In this document: positions 35,068-43,523 of the stretch, piece by piece
Position numbering within the stretch: the stretch's first letter is position 1
Layout of the letters: each line of letters begins with the position of its first letter
Source: Guptibacillus algicola
GTDB taxonomy: Bacteria; Bacillota; Bacilli; Bacillales; Guptibacillaceae
DNA: 64,000 nucleotides
Assembly: GCF_020171805.1 (NCBI RefSeq)
Contig: NZ_JAIVAF010000001.1
Location: forward strand, 310,001 to 374,000
Direction: 5' to 3'
The notes under the pieces: model-generated
What the model was told of the DNA's origin: nothing
The model's input: the letters and a program-made list of their open reading frames with translations, nothing else
Database searches by the model: none
Made by a program: the position numbers and the translations under genes

Positions 35068-35817
35068 TTATTTTAATGGGAAGCCTTTGTTTTGTAGAAA
35101 CTTCTTCATATATGTTCGTACTGGTTTTGATAATTTATTTGCCATAAGGGAAGTCCATCCAGCATTTCGCTGTCCTTTTGTCCGATCATGATAATAAGAA
35201 GATATTGTAGCATCATACTCTTCCAAGCCCTTGATAAACTCTTCTTTATTCGGCTCATATTCGTCCTCGTGATAAATGTTATGAATTGGTAATCGAGGTT
35301 TTTTGTCGGGAGTCTGAGCAGGATAGCCAACACACAAACCAAATAATGGTATCACTTTAGAAGGAAGATTTAAAAGGTCACTTACTTCAGCAAGTGAATT
35401 TCTAAGTCCACCAATATAGCAAATGCCAAGACCCATCGATTCAGCTGCTATTGTTGCATTTTGAGCAGCTAATGAAGCGTCGATCAAACCAACCATAAAT
35501 TTCTCTGTTGACTCAGTCGTTTCAGTAATATCGATATCATGCAGTCTAGCCGCTTCATGGTGACGATTATAATCCGCACAGAAAACAAAGAAGTGCCCAT
35601 TTTCCCGAACGTAACTCTGGTTTCCAGCAAGTTCAGCTAGCTTTTTCTTCTTGGCATCATCTTTTACACCAATGATTGAATACGCCTGAATATAACTGGA
35701 TGTTGAAGCTGCTTGAGCCGAGCGTACAATTGTATGAATCTGTTCATCAGTTAAAGGTTTGTTTTCAAACGCTCTTATCGATCGATGTTCAAGAAGTGTA
35801 TTAATTGTTTCATTCAT
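35068..35817 (-). CDS. nfrA: FMN-dependent NADPH oxidoreductase NfrA
   Basis: A 249-residue flavin-dependent nitro/FMN reductase of the NfsA/NfrA type (HRSIRAFENKPL at 12-23; AAQAASTSSYIQAYSI; AAESMGLGICYIGGLRN; LCVGYPAQTPDKKPRLP). Close in length and sequence to B. subtilis NfrA1, which removes reactive species using NADPH. Its start overlaps the end of yqgQ by 8 nt, so they are co-transcribed. In B. subtilis the nfrA1 gene is elsewhere, so this is a local rearrangement. Confidence 0.92.
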   Translation of the reverse strand: MNETINTLLEHRSIRAFENKPLTDEQIHTIVRSAQAASTSSYIQAYSIIGVKDDAKKKKLAELAGNQSYVRENGHFFVFCADYNRHHEAARLHDIDITETTESTEKFMVGLIDASLAAQNATIAAESMGLGICYIGGLRNSLAEVSDLLNLPSKVIPLFGLCVGYPAQTPDKKPRLPIHNIYHEDEYEPNKEEFIKGLEEYDATISSYYHDRTKGQRNAGWTSLMANKLSKPVRTYMKKFLQNKGFPLK

Positions 35818-36016
35818 TTTTGTCCCTCTCTTTTTGCATTTCGGCTTTTAAGATCATTCTTGATTCGAGATATAACTCTTGTTCGATCATTTTCATTTCA
35901 TATAGTTCATGTAATTCTTCTTCCATTAGTTCAAGATCACCTAATCTGCTTCCCGTATAGACGATCATACCGAACTTCTTTAGTAGTTGTTGTACTTCAA
36001 AGAGTGTTTTTTTCAT
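35810..36016 (-). CDS. yqgQ: YqgQ-family small protein
   Basis: A 68-residue helical protein (MKKTLFEVQQLLKKFG; YTGSRLGDLELMEEEL; ELYLESRMILKAEMQKE), fitting the DUF910/YqgQ family seen beside glcK in many Bacilli. Start ATG 36016 with GGTGAG; the frame is open to 36073 without a site. Function unknown; the fold suggests nucleic acid binding, which is not shown here. Confidence 0.85.
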   Translation of the reverse strand: MKKTLFEVQQLLKKFGMIVYTGSRLGDLELMEEELHELYEMKMIEQELYLESRMILKAEMQKERDKNE

Positions 36017-36111
36017 TTTTCTCACCACGTTTATTATAGCAATCCACACACTTAAGTAAAATGATAAACACAAATAAAGACATCCTCACAAAATGGAGAA
36101 TGCCTTATGTC

Positions 36112-37575
36112 TTATCGATCTGGGTCTTTTGGATGAAGTACAGTCGGTCTTCTATTCTTTATCGGCATAGGCGAGCGTAGAATAACATCTCGAAATGCAC
36201 GATAGGAAAACGGAATAAATGGCCATAAGTAAGGAATATGAAATGATTTTGTCCGGATTAGCAAAAGGATCCATAATGTGATTCCAATCGAAAAGCCTAC
36301 CACTCCAAATGCTGCAGTTACAATTAATAATCCTATTCTAACGATACGATTTGCTAGGCTAAGCTCATAAGATGGTGTAGCAAAGGTTCCCATAGCTGCT
36401 AATGCCAGATATAAGATCACTTCATTGATAAACAATCCAACCTCAACTGCTACTTGTCCTATTAGAACAGCTGCAACAAGACCGAGCGCTGTCGCAAGTG
36501 ACGACGGTGTATGAATTGTCGCCATCCTTAATATGTCTAGCCCCACTTCTATCAACAAAAACTGAAGGAAGATTGGTATCGTACCAGTTTCATCTGCTCC
36601 AATAAACCTCATGTTCCCACCTAGTAAATCCGGGTTTGATGCAAACAAATACCATAATGGCAAGATAAAGATTCCAATCCACACAGCAATAAAACGAATT
36701 AGTCTAAGATATGCTCCTACAAGTGGCTTTTGCCTGTATTCTTCAGAATGTTGAAGGTGATGCCAAAACGTCGTGGGAGTAATCAACACACTCGGTGAGC
36801 CATCCACAAAAATTAATACGTGACCTTCGTATAGGTGAACTGCTGCAGTATCTGGTCGTTCTGTATACCTTACGAGAGGATAGGGATTCAATGGGCGTCC
36901 ACAAATGAACTCTTCCACTGTCTTTTCTGCCATAGGAATCCCGTCTGTATCAATTTTCTTTAAAGACTCTTTGATTCTATTCACGATAGACGGATCCGCG
37001 ATGTCTTCGATATAACTTATACACACATCTGTTTTAGAACGTCTTCCAATCTGCGTATATTCCATCCTAAGCGTTTTATCTCGAACTCTTCTTCTCGTAA
37101 GTGATGTATTAAAAACGATTGTTTCAACAAAACCGTCCCTAGCTCCTCTAGTAACCCTCTCTAAGTCAGGTTCCTGAGGTCCCCTTACCGGATAGGTTCT
37201 AGCATCGATCATGATAACTTCATCGATTCCATCGACTACGAGGGCCGTTGGACCTGATAATATAAGATCGATGACAGTGTCGAGATCATTCTGTTTATCA
37301 ATCTCCACATATGGTAAATGCACTTGCATTAACTTTTCTAATGGATCTGGCTCTAGTTGGTCTGGCTCTAGTTGCGATAACAACTTCATCAAATAATGCA
37401 GGATATCATCTTTAACAAAACCATCTATTAAGAACATCGCCATACTTCTACCAGCATATTGAAGGTCAAGCTGAATAACATCGAAACTTTTCCCAACACC
37501 GAGCTCATTATGTAAATACTCCACGTTATGCGCAAAAGATTTCGTAACAGGATGCTCAATTCTATTTTCAGACAT
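36112..37575 (-). CDS. spoVAF: SpoVAF/GerA-family spore germination protein
   Basis: A 487-residue GerA-type A subunit. A soluble N-terminal part (about 1-280) with RGPQEPDLERVTRGARDGF and FNTSLTRRRVRDKTLRMEY, then five to six membrane helices (about 290-460). These motifs are nearest to SpoVAF, which joins the SpoVAEa/FigP-type complex that raises germination speed. It is alone here and not in a spoVA operon. Start ATG 37575 follows GAGGAGGGG. The N-terminal half has a tandem 15-bp duplication (QLEPDQLEPD). Expression in the forespore would be expected; no sure sigma-G promoter was read. Confidence 0.85.
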   Translation of the reverse strand: MSENRIEHPVTKSFAHNVEYLHNELGVGKSFDVIQLDLQYAGRSMAMFLIDGFVKDDILHYLMKLLSQLEPDQLEPDPLEKLMQVHLPYVEIDKQNDLDTVIDLILSGPTALVVDGIDEVIMIDARTYPVRGPQEPDLERVTRGARDGFVETIVFNTSLTRRRVRDKTLRMEYTQIGRRSKTDVCISYIEDIADPSIVNRIKESLKKIDTDGIPMAEKTVEEFICGRPLNPYPLVRYTERPDTAAVHLYEGHVLIFVDGSPSVLITPTTFWHHLQHSEEYRQKPLVGAYLRLIRFIAVWIGIFILPLWYLFASNPDLLGGNMRFIGADETGTIPIFLQFLLIEVGLDILRMATIHTPSSLATALGLVAAVLIGQVAVEVGLFINEVILYLALAAMGTFATPSYELSLANRIVRIGLLIVTAAFGVVGFSIGITLWILLLIRTKSFHIPYLWPFIPFSYRAFRDVILRSPMPIKNRRPTVLHPKDPDR

Positions 37576-37642
37576 ACATGCCCCTCCTCATATCCATCAT
37601 TAACCAATTGAATGTCGTGCATACATGAATAATAATTGGGCA

Positions 37643-37671
37643 CAAAAAAAATCAGCCGAAGTGGCTGATTT
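37643..37671 (-). terminator. Terminator of the M42 peptidase gene
   Basis: AAATCAGCC / GGCTGATTT stem with a 5-nt loop and a run of eight T on the minus strand, directly after the peptidase stop. Confidence 0.88.
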
Positions 37672-37675
37672 CGAA

Positions 37676-38728
37676 TTAATCGATCATTGAAGACTGAAGG
37701 TACTGATAAATCAGTTCTGCAGTATGGAGCATCGAAGACTCGTGAGTACGCTCATATGCATGTGAAGCATCGATCCCTGGCCCGATAAGAGCATGGCGTA
37801 TATCAGCACCAGCCCGAATAGCAGCAGAAGCGTCAGAACCGTAATATGGATAAATATCTACTTTGTAGTCTATGTTGAATTCTTCAGCAAGGTTAACTAA
37901 CTGATTTCTAAGTCTGTAATGGTATGGACCACTTGAATCTTTCGCACATATAGAAACAGTAAATTCGTCAGACGCTTGTCCATCGCCAAGAGCGCCCATA
38001 TCAACTGCTATATATTCAATCGTTTCTGTTGGAATGTTTGAATTCCCACCATAACCGATTTCCTCGTTATTTGAAATAAGGAAGTGCGTCGTATATGGCA
38101 GCGTCACATTGTCTTCTTTTAGTTTCTTAATGATTGCGAGAAGTAAAGCCACACTCGCTTTATCATCTAGGTGTCTCGATTTAATAAAACCACTATCAGT
38201 TAGCTGAACTCTCGGATCAAACGAAGTGAAATCTCCTATATTGATTCCAAGTTGTAAGACATCCTCTTTAGAATGTACTCGCTCATCTAACCGGACTTCC
38301 ATGTTCTTTTCATCTCTTTTAATTTCGCCATTATTCTGATAAACGTGGACAGACGTTTGATGAAGTAAGATTGTGCCCGTGTACCTTTTACCTGAGGAGG
38401 TGATGATTTCACAATACTCCCCTTCGATCGCATTCCATCTGAAACCACCGATGAGAGATAGCTTAAGTCGTCCATCACTCTTAATATCTTTCACCATTGC
38501 CCCTAGCGTATCAACGTGTGCAGTTAGCATACGATGTTTGGAAGTATCTTCTCCTTCGATCGTGGTGATGAGTCCACCCTTATTATTTCTTCTACTTTTC
38601 ATGCCGAATTCTTGTAGTCTTCCTTCAACCCAACTGATCACTTCATCTGTATATCCTGAAGGGCTAGGAATGCTAACTAATTCTTTAGTCGTTTGTAATA
38701 ATTCATCCGCTTTAAAATGATTGTTCAT
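37676..38728 (-). CDS. M42-family metallopeptidase
   Basis: A 350-residue di-metal aminopeptidase of the M42 (FrvX/PepA-TET) family. Metal ligands visible: LTAHVDTLG (His70), RHLDDKAS (Asp183 region), NNEEIG (catalytic Glu-Glu), AVDMGA and the last His in YERTHESS. The middle contains an OB-like insert (about 85-160) typical of M42. It is cytosolic and likely trims peptides. Start ATG 38728 behind GGGAGG. It diverges from the unknown gene at 38838. Confidence 0.9.
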   Translation of the reverse strand: MNNHFKADELLQTTKELVSIPSPSGYTDEVISWVEGRLQEFGMKSRRNNKGGLITTIEGEDTSKHRMLTAHVDTLGAMVKDIKSDGRLKLSLIGGFRWNAIEGEYCEIITSSGKRYTGTILLHQTSVHVYQNNGEIKRDEKNMEVRLDERVHSKEDVLQLGINIGDFTSFDPRVQLTDSGFIKSRHLDDKASVALLLAIIKKLKEDNVTLPYTTHFLISNNEEIGYGGNSNIPTETIEYIAVDMGALGDGQASDEFTVSICAKDSSGPYHYRLRNQLVNLAEEFNIDYKVDIYPYYGSDASAAIRAGADIRHALIGPGIDASHAYERTHESSMLHTAELIYQYLQSSMID

Positions 38729-38837
38729 TCAAGTGCCTCCCTTTTCTCTCCCACCAACAGTCCCGCGTTTTACCTCTACTAAAAATCAATTTCCCATCAT
38801 AGTATGATGACAAGCTTATTAATTTTGGAGGTTTGGG

Positions 38838-39734
38838 ATGATTAAAAAAATACATTATATCATCATGCTTAGTTTGATAGGATTTTTTGCACTCATCCTC
38901 ATAAACACAAACAGCAATCCTGTGAGGGAATCTTTTATATATTTTCCTCCTGATCCAGACACAACGTTTGAATCAGCAAAAACCTCACTTTCCATCTTAA
39001 CGCAGGAAGATGAAGATGAATACACACTAAGCCTGAAAACAGAGTCTAAATTAAGTGATACTGCCTATTTAAGGCAAGACATTACGATGCTTTATGAAGA
39101 AGGTCGCTTATTAGAAACAATGTCCAAGTGGGAAGAAAACATAAAAAAACTTACCAACAAAAAGAAAATAAAGAGTGAAGATAGCGGTCATTATGAAGCA
39201 GTATCCTATCATTATGGTGAGATTCATTATCCTAATGATGTTATTAAAAGCGCTCAAGAGATGAGCTATGCTCAACTATATGTAATTGATTCTCCAATGA
39301 CACCGCTTGAATCGTTCAAGGAGCCTACTAGTCAAGAGGAAGTAGAGTGGAAAAAGCTCCTCGATCATGCAGTCTCTCAACAGTCTCAGGTCGTTTTTCA
39401 ATCATTGATCGACCAGTTCCAAATTAATGCAGAAGATTATTACATCATACCCTTGACCAAATTACACAACTATCAAGATGCACCATTACCTGGTTTGACT
39501 AAGAAACAATCCGTAGACGCAATAGGTGGAATATGGGAAGGGATATACAAATATTATTTTTTAGGAACTCAGCCTGAAGAAGGGGAAGTTGAATCCCCTA
39601 TCGGAAGCACCGTTCCATATATTTTGCTTCATAAAGATTCACCGTATTTGTTAGTTCTTTATCAAACAAAAAGCGGAAAGAATGTTCAACTGATTCAATA
39701 TCTAAACAAACCTATCATTAGAGAACCAAGCTAG
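38838..39734 (+). CDS. Membrane-anchored protein of unknown function (298 aa)
   Basis: A 298-residue protein that I do not recognise. One N-terminal hydrophobic helix (about 5-24) could be a signal anchor with no lipobox or clear cleavage site, so most of the chain should lie outside the membrane. The outer part is highly charged (acidic 40-60, Lys-rich about 103-112) with no cysteine. Start ATG 38838 is 7 nt behind TTGGAGG. It ends head-on into the HAD gene with overlapping stop codons (CTAG). It occupies a variable spot in the segment. Confidence 0.75.
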   Translation: MIKKIHYIIMLSLIGFFALILINTNSNPVRESFIYFPPDPDTTFESAKTSLSILTQEDEDEYTLSLKTESKLSDTAYLRQDITMLYEEGRLLETMSKWEENIKKLTNKKKIKSEDSGHYEAVSYHYGEIHYPNDVIKSAQEMSYAQLYVIDSPMTPLESFKEPTSQEEVEWKKLLDHAVSQQSQVVFQSLIDQFQINAEDYYIIPLTKLHNYQDAPLPGLTKKQSVDAIGGIWEGIYKYYFLGTQPEEGEVESPIGSTVPYILLHKDSPYLLVLYQTKSGKNVQLIQYLNKPIIREPS

Positions 39735-40441
39735 AGGTTTGCAAGGATTACTGTTGAGACCTCATTGAAGGTAGTCACTTCTGGAATAGTCGAATTAGAT
39801 GGTCTCTTATCTGTGTCTCTAGAATTGAAATAAATAACATCAAACCCAGCTTCTATGGCCGGCCTTACATCTTGATTCAATGAATCTCCAACGTAGAGGA
39901 AGTTTCCTTCCTCTTCTTTTGCATAATTAAAGATTTGAGGATCTGGCTTAGATAACCCCACATGCTGTGATATATAAATATTTTCATTATTGAACCATCG
40001 ATCTAAACGTAATTCTTTAATCTTTGAGCGTTGTATTTCGTCGGAACCATTCGTAATGATTCCTAATAATACTGGTTGATTTGAAAGTTTCGTTAGAAGC
40101 TCCTCAACACCTGGAAATAACTCCGAGAAAGTCGCTACATTCCATTCATAATTTGATTGAAAATCTAGAGCTTCCTCAGCATTACTGTTAATATTAAAGC
40201 TCTCATTTGCTGATTGAAATCGATTAATTTGATACGTTTCTCTAGACCAGCTTCCAGATTCATAATGATCCCAATAGTCATCACAGTACCTTTTGAAAAC
40301 CTCAAACCATTTTTCAGGTGAAACAGAAGCTTTTTTTCTTCTGAGCATCTTCTCCGCAAAGTGTAGCATTGTTTTTCGGAAAGCCTTCTCATGGTCGTAG
40401 AGCGTGTTATCTAAATCAAAATAAATATGTGTCCAATACAT
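39731..40441 (-). CDS. HAD-family hydrolase (YjjG-like)
   Basis: A 236-residue haloacid dehalogenase-type phosphatase. Motif I FDLDNTLYD (about 8-16), motif II GIITNGSDE, Lys in GLSKPDPQIF, motif III FLYVGDSLNQDVRPA. The closest functional group is YjjG-type pyrimidine 5'-nucleotidases, but the substrate is uncertain. Start ATG 40441 is 8 nt behind AGGTGG; the GTG at 40453 overlaps that site. Its stop codon overlaps that of the convergent unknown gene. Confidence 0.88.
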   Translation of the reverse strand: MYWTHIYFDLDNTLYDHEKAFRKTMLHFAEKMLRRKKASVSPEKWFEVFKRYCDDYWDHYESGSWSRETYQINRFQSANESFNINSNAEEALDFQSNYEWNVATFSELFPGVEELLTKLSNQPVLLGIITNGSDEIQRSKIKELRLDRWFNNENIYISQHVGLSKPDPQIFNYAKEEEGNFLYVGDSLNQDVRPAIEAGFDVIYFNSRDTDKRPSNSTIPEVTTFNEVSTVILANL

Positions 40442-40453
40442 GTTTTTCACCAC

Positions 40454-40480
40454 CTAAAAAACCCCTGCCCTATGGCAGAG
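40454..40480 (-). terminator. Terminator after the small membrane protein gene
   Basis: CTCTGCC / GGCAGGG stem with a very short loop followed by TTTTTTAGG on the minus strand. It sits between the 57-residue gene and the HAD gene, whose ribosome site follows at once. Confidence 0.7.
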
Positions 40481-40482
40481 AT

Positions 40483-40656
40483 TTAAGATAAAAACGAAGA
40501 AAACAGCTTTTTGCTAACACCAGGGATTTTCAATGTATTTCCTACTACAAAGCGTCTCACCACCGCAATGCCAAGTAAGCTGTTTGTTATTCTATAACGG
40601 TATTCATAAATCACGATCACTAACGAAAACAGTAAGATCAATCTAGAAATTCTCAT
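40483..40656 (-). CDS. Small membrane protein of unknown function (57 aa)
   Basis: A 57-codon frame with an excellent ribosome site (AGGAGG, 9 nt before ATG 40656) and its own terminator immediately after the stop, so it is most likely a real gene. The product has one hydrophobic helix (MRISRLILLFSLVIVIYEY) followed by a basic amphipathic stretch (RRFVVGNTLKIPGVSKK). No family is recognised. It lies 57 nt downstream of the NhaC-family gene and could belong to the same transcript. Confidence 0.7.
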   Translation of the reverse strand: MRISRLILLFSLVIVIYEYRYRITNSLLGIAVVRRFVVGNTLKIPGVSKKLFSSFLS

Positions 40657-40713
40657 GAATGGTTTCCTCCTGAAACAGTATGTTAGTACTACTGTTTACA
40701 GGAGGGGCTTGTT

Positions 40714-42099
40714 TTATCCATTTTGAATTGTATTAGCGTTTTTGAAACGTACATCATTCACATACCCTAATACAATTGTGAAAATCGGAGATAGCCACAA
40801 GAATATAGCGAACGGTAAATAACTTAGTACTGAAACACCTAACGTCTCTGCAAAAAACGCTCCTGAGACTCCCCAAGGTATAAGTGGGTTCACTAACGTT
40901 CCAGCATCCTCAAGTGTTCTAGATAGGTATTTCCTATCGACTCCTGCTTTGTCAAAGAATGGCTCAAACGTTTGCCCAGGCAGTAATATCGATAAATATT
41001 GCTCACCTGTTAATAAATTCACTCCAATAGCAGAGCCTGCTGTAGCTGATATCAAATGGCCTTTTCGGTTTAATAATTTTGTTAAACCTGTCATCAGGGC
41101 TTGGATAATCCCAAGAACCTGCAGGACCCCCCCTAGTGCAAGTGCTAGTAAAATTAAGGAAACACTCCACATCATTGATTGTAAGCCACCTCGATTAATA
41201 ATTCCATTAACTAGCTCACTCGATGTCTCAAGCACAAACCCATTCTGCATCGTATTGATAATTGCCGTCAGAGAAAAAACACCCTGAGCCCCAATTGCAA
41301 CTAGAATCCCTGCAATCAAGCCAGAAACTAAAGTTAATAACACGGGTACACGCATTAGAGCTAAAATTAGTACGACCAATGGTGGTAGTAGCGTCCAAAA
41401 CGATAAGGTAAACTCACTTGATAATACAGAGAGAGCTGTCGATAAATCTTCAGGGTTCACAGAAGTTGAAAACTGATTACTCATAATGAAAAAGAATATA
41501 ATCGTAACAATAATTGCAGGAATCGTCGTATTCATCATGTGTCTTATATGCGTAAAGAGATTTACTCCTGATACAGCCGGAGCAAAGTTCGTCGTATCCG
41601 ATAATGGCGACATCTTATCTCCAAAACATGCACCAGAGATAACAGCTCCAGCTGCTAAAGCGGGATTAACTCCCATCGCAGTCCCGATCCCCATCATCGC
41701 TATACCTATCGTACCAATCGTTGTGAATGAGCTTCCAGTAAAGCTCGAGACGATAATCGTAATAATTAGAGCGCTAATTAAAAACCATTCTGGTTGAATA
41801 AACTTCAATCCACCAAACAGAAGGGCAGGAACTGTCCCACTTTGCATCCATATGGCAATCATCATTCCTACTATGAATAGAATTAGCACGGGCTTTAATC
41901 CGGTTGTAATACTATCCAGTAAGCCTTTTTCTATGTTTTCCCACTTGATTCCCCTCACAAGTCCAAAGATACTTACGCCTACGATGCCAACAAATAGTGG
42001 CATGTGGGGTTCTACCCCCATAATAATAATACTGAAAAGCATCCAGCCCATGAGAAGCGAAATAACGATGAGCGCGGATGAAAACGATAATTTCTTCAC
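40714..42099 (-). CDS. nhaC: NhaC-family transporter under T-box control
   Basis: A 461-residue NhaC-superfamily transporter with about 12 membrane helices and the signature ACFGDKMSPLSDTTNFAPAV (about 157-176). The family was defined by Na+/H+ antiporters, but several Bacillus members under T-box control are predicted amino acid transporters (tyrosine for YheL-like proteins, as I recall from comparative genomics of T-boxes). Here too a T-box leader precedes the gene, which argues for amino acid uptake. Start ATG 42099 behind GGGAGAG. Confidence 0.9.
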   Translation of the reverse strand: MKKLSFSSALIVISLLMGWMLFSIIIMGVEPHMPLFVGIVGVSIFGLVRGIKWENIEKGLLDSITTGLKPVLILFIVGMMIAIWMQSGTVPALLFGGLKFIQPEWFLISALIITIIVSSFTGSSFTTIGTIGIAMMGIGTAMGVNPALAAGAVISGACFGDKMSPLSDTTNFAPAVSGVNLFTHIRHMMNTTIPAIIVTIIFFFIMSNQFSTSVNPEDLSTALSVLSSEFTLSFWTLLPPLVVLILALMRVPVLLTLVSGLIAGILVAIGAQGVFSLTAIINTMQNGFVLETSSELVNGIINRGGLQSMMWSVSLILLALALGGVLQVLGIIQALMTGLTKLLNRKGHLISATAGSAIGVNLLTGEQYLSILLPGQTFEPFFDKAGVDRKYLSRTLEDAGTLVNPLIPWGVSGAFFAETLGVSVLSYLPFAIFLWLSPIFTIVLGYVNDVRFKNANTIQNG

Positions 42100-42159
42100 A
42101 ACTTAACTCTCCCTTTTTTTATAACTATTACTCAGTTTGTCCTAACACTATTTTTCCCA

Positions 42160-42411
42160 TAAAAAAATCCCTTCTAAAAAGAAGGGACGAATTTGATCGC
42201 GGTACCACCCTAGTTGACAGCAAATGCTGTCCTCTCAAGTTCCATCATAACGACAGGATTGCCGGGTGTATTTTCACCAAGTTCCTCAGCTGTAAGTTCA
42301 CTTCATGATTGCCCCGATTCACACCTACCAACGGGTCTCTGCTGCTGCTCATCATAAGCTACTCGACTGAATCATAACTTTTGTGCTTTTATGCTTTTGC
42401 GCGTTTAAGTA
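42160..42411 (-). ncRNA. T-box riboswitch upstream of nhaC
   Basis: The T-box core AGGGTGGTACCGCG is at 42211-42198, followed by a terminator (TCCCTTC / GAAGGGA, 42187-42168, then seven T). Stem I is recognisable: AGTA loop-E strand, middle stem GCTTATGAT / ATCATGAAGT, AG bulge AGAGA and distal loop CCGTTGGTAGGTG...CGG. In the specifier loop GAACTTACA, nine bases as in glyQS, the triplet before the final A is TAC (Tyr); a shift would give CTT (Leu). It reads uncharged tRNA and opens the transporter gene. Confidence 0.93.
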
Positions 42412-42419
42412 ATACTGAT

Positions 42420-42448
42420 ATTTTATACCTGATACTTTAGTCTGTCAA
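42420..42448 (-). promoter_or_regulatory. Promoter of the T-box leader
   Basis: TTGACA (42448-42443), exactly 17 bp, TAAAAT (42425-42420) on the minus strand: a strong sigma-A type promoter placed a few bases before stem I of the T-box. Confidence 0.85.
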
Positions 42449-42503
42449 GACAAAATAATGCCATACAAAAATGAAAAAAGCACCAGTATACTTTGGTGCT
42501 CCG

Positions 42504-43523
42504 TTACATGCCTATATACCTAGAATAAAGAGCTTTCGCACGACCACTGTCGCTCGTACCTTGAACAAGTACTCGCCCGTCGGGGAAAATAACTAACCTC
42601 TCCCCTTCTTCGAGTTCTGCTTTAAGTAGGAACGGTGTTTTCTTTACTTTAGCTATATTCTCTAACTTGTTCGACCATTCTGTTAGATCAAAGGTCTTTT
42701 CAATCTTAATCTGTATCGTTTCTCTCCCACAAAGTGAAGCTATATTATCTGTGGCGCCATGGTGTAATGCAGGATACTCCTTCTTCTGACAAGCTTTGCA
42801 GTCTGCTTTAGGGGACGAATACTTCATTGAATACGTGTGGTTGTTCCATAAATCAACTGTGAGTAAGCAACGAGTAAGTTTGTCATGGGCACCTACGACG
42901 TATTTCATTGCTTCTGTCACTTGATATGACGCGATAACATCAACAATAGGTGATATGACACCAATCGTATCACACGTCTCGCCAGTAGTAGAATCAGAGC
43001 CTTGTATGAAGCATCGTAAACAAGGTGTTTCGCCCGGAATGAAGAGTGCAGTCATTCCCCTCGAACTAACAGCACCTCCATAAACGTAAGGCACACCTGT
43101 CTTAAATGCTGCATCATTCAATAAAAAACGAGTCGAAAAATTATCGGTACCATCCATGACCATATCGATTCCATCTAATAACTCAATGATGTTTGAAGCA
43201 TCCACATCAGCAGTAATCGCCTCAATCGTTACTTCTGAATTCATCTTTTCGAGCTTATTTTTAGCAGCCACCGCTTTAGGTAATGCAGCTTCTACATCAT
43301 TCTCGTCAAATAGCATTTGTCTTTGCAAATTACTTTTCTCAACATAATCACGATCAACGATTCTAACTTTCCCAAAACCCGCTCTTACCATATGATTGGC
43401 TATCGCAGTTCCAAGTGCGCCCATTCCAACGATCAAAATACTCGTATCACCAAACTTCTTTTGACCCTCTTCTCCAATTTGAGAGAATAACATCTGACGT
43501 GAATAACGCTGGTATTGACTCAT
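42504..43523 (-). CDS. ThiF/MoeB-family E1-like adenylyltransferase
   Basis: A 339-residue E1-like enzyme that adenylates the C-terminal Gly of a sulfur carrier (ThiS or MoaD). ATP motif GMGALGTAIANHMVRAG (33-49), Arg finger NLQRQMLF, DGTDNFSTRFLLND and the CxxC pair CKAC (about 252-255); the second zinc pair is incomplete (LCGR). The C-terminal ~75 residues do not look like a rhodanese domain. It follows mobA with ATGA overlap, so a role in molybdopterin synthesis (MoeB) is likely, yet it is the only candidate for ThiS activation in this window. Confidence 0.88.
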   Translation of the reverse strand: MSQYQRYSRQMLFSQIGEEGQKKFGDTSILIVGMGALGTAIANHMVRAGFGKVRIVDRDYVEKSNLQRQMLFDENDVEAALPKAVAAKNKLEKMNSEVTIEAITADVDASNIIELLDGIDMVMDGTDNFSTRFLLNDAAFKTGVPYVYGGAVSSRGMTALFIPGETPCLRCFIQGSDSTTGETCDTIGVISPIVDVIASYQVTEAMKYVVGAHDKLTRCLLTVDLWNNHTYSMKYSSPKADCKACQKKEYPALHHGATDNIASLCGRETIQIKIEKTFDLTEWSNKLENIAKVKKTPFLLKAELEEGERLVIFPDGRVLVQGTSDSGRAKALYSRYIGM

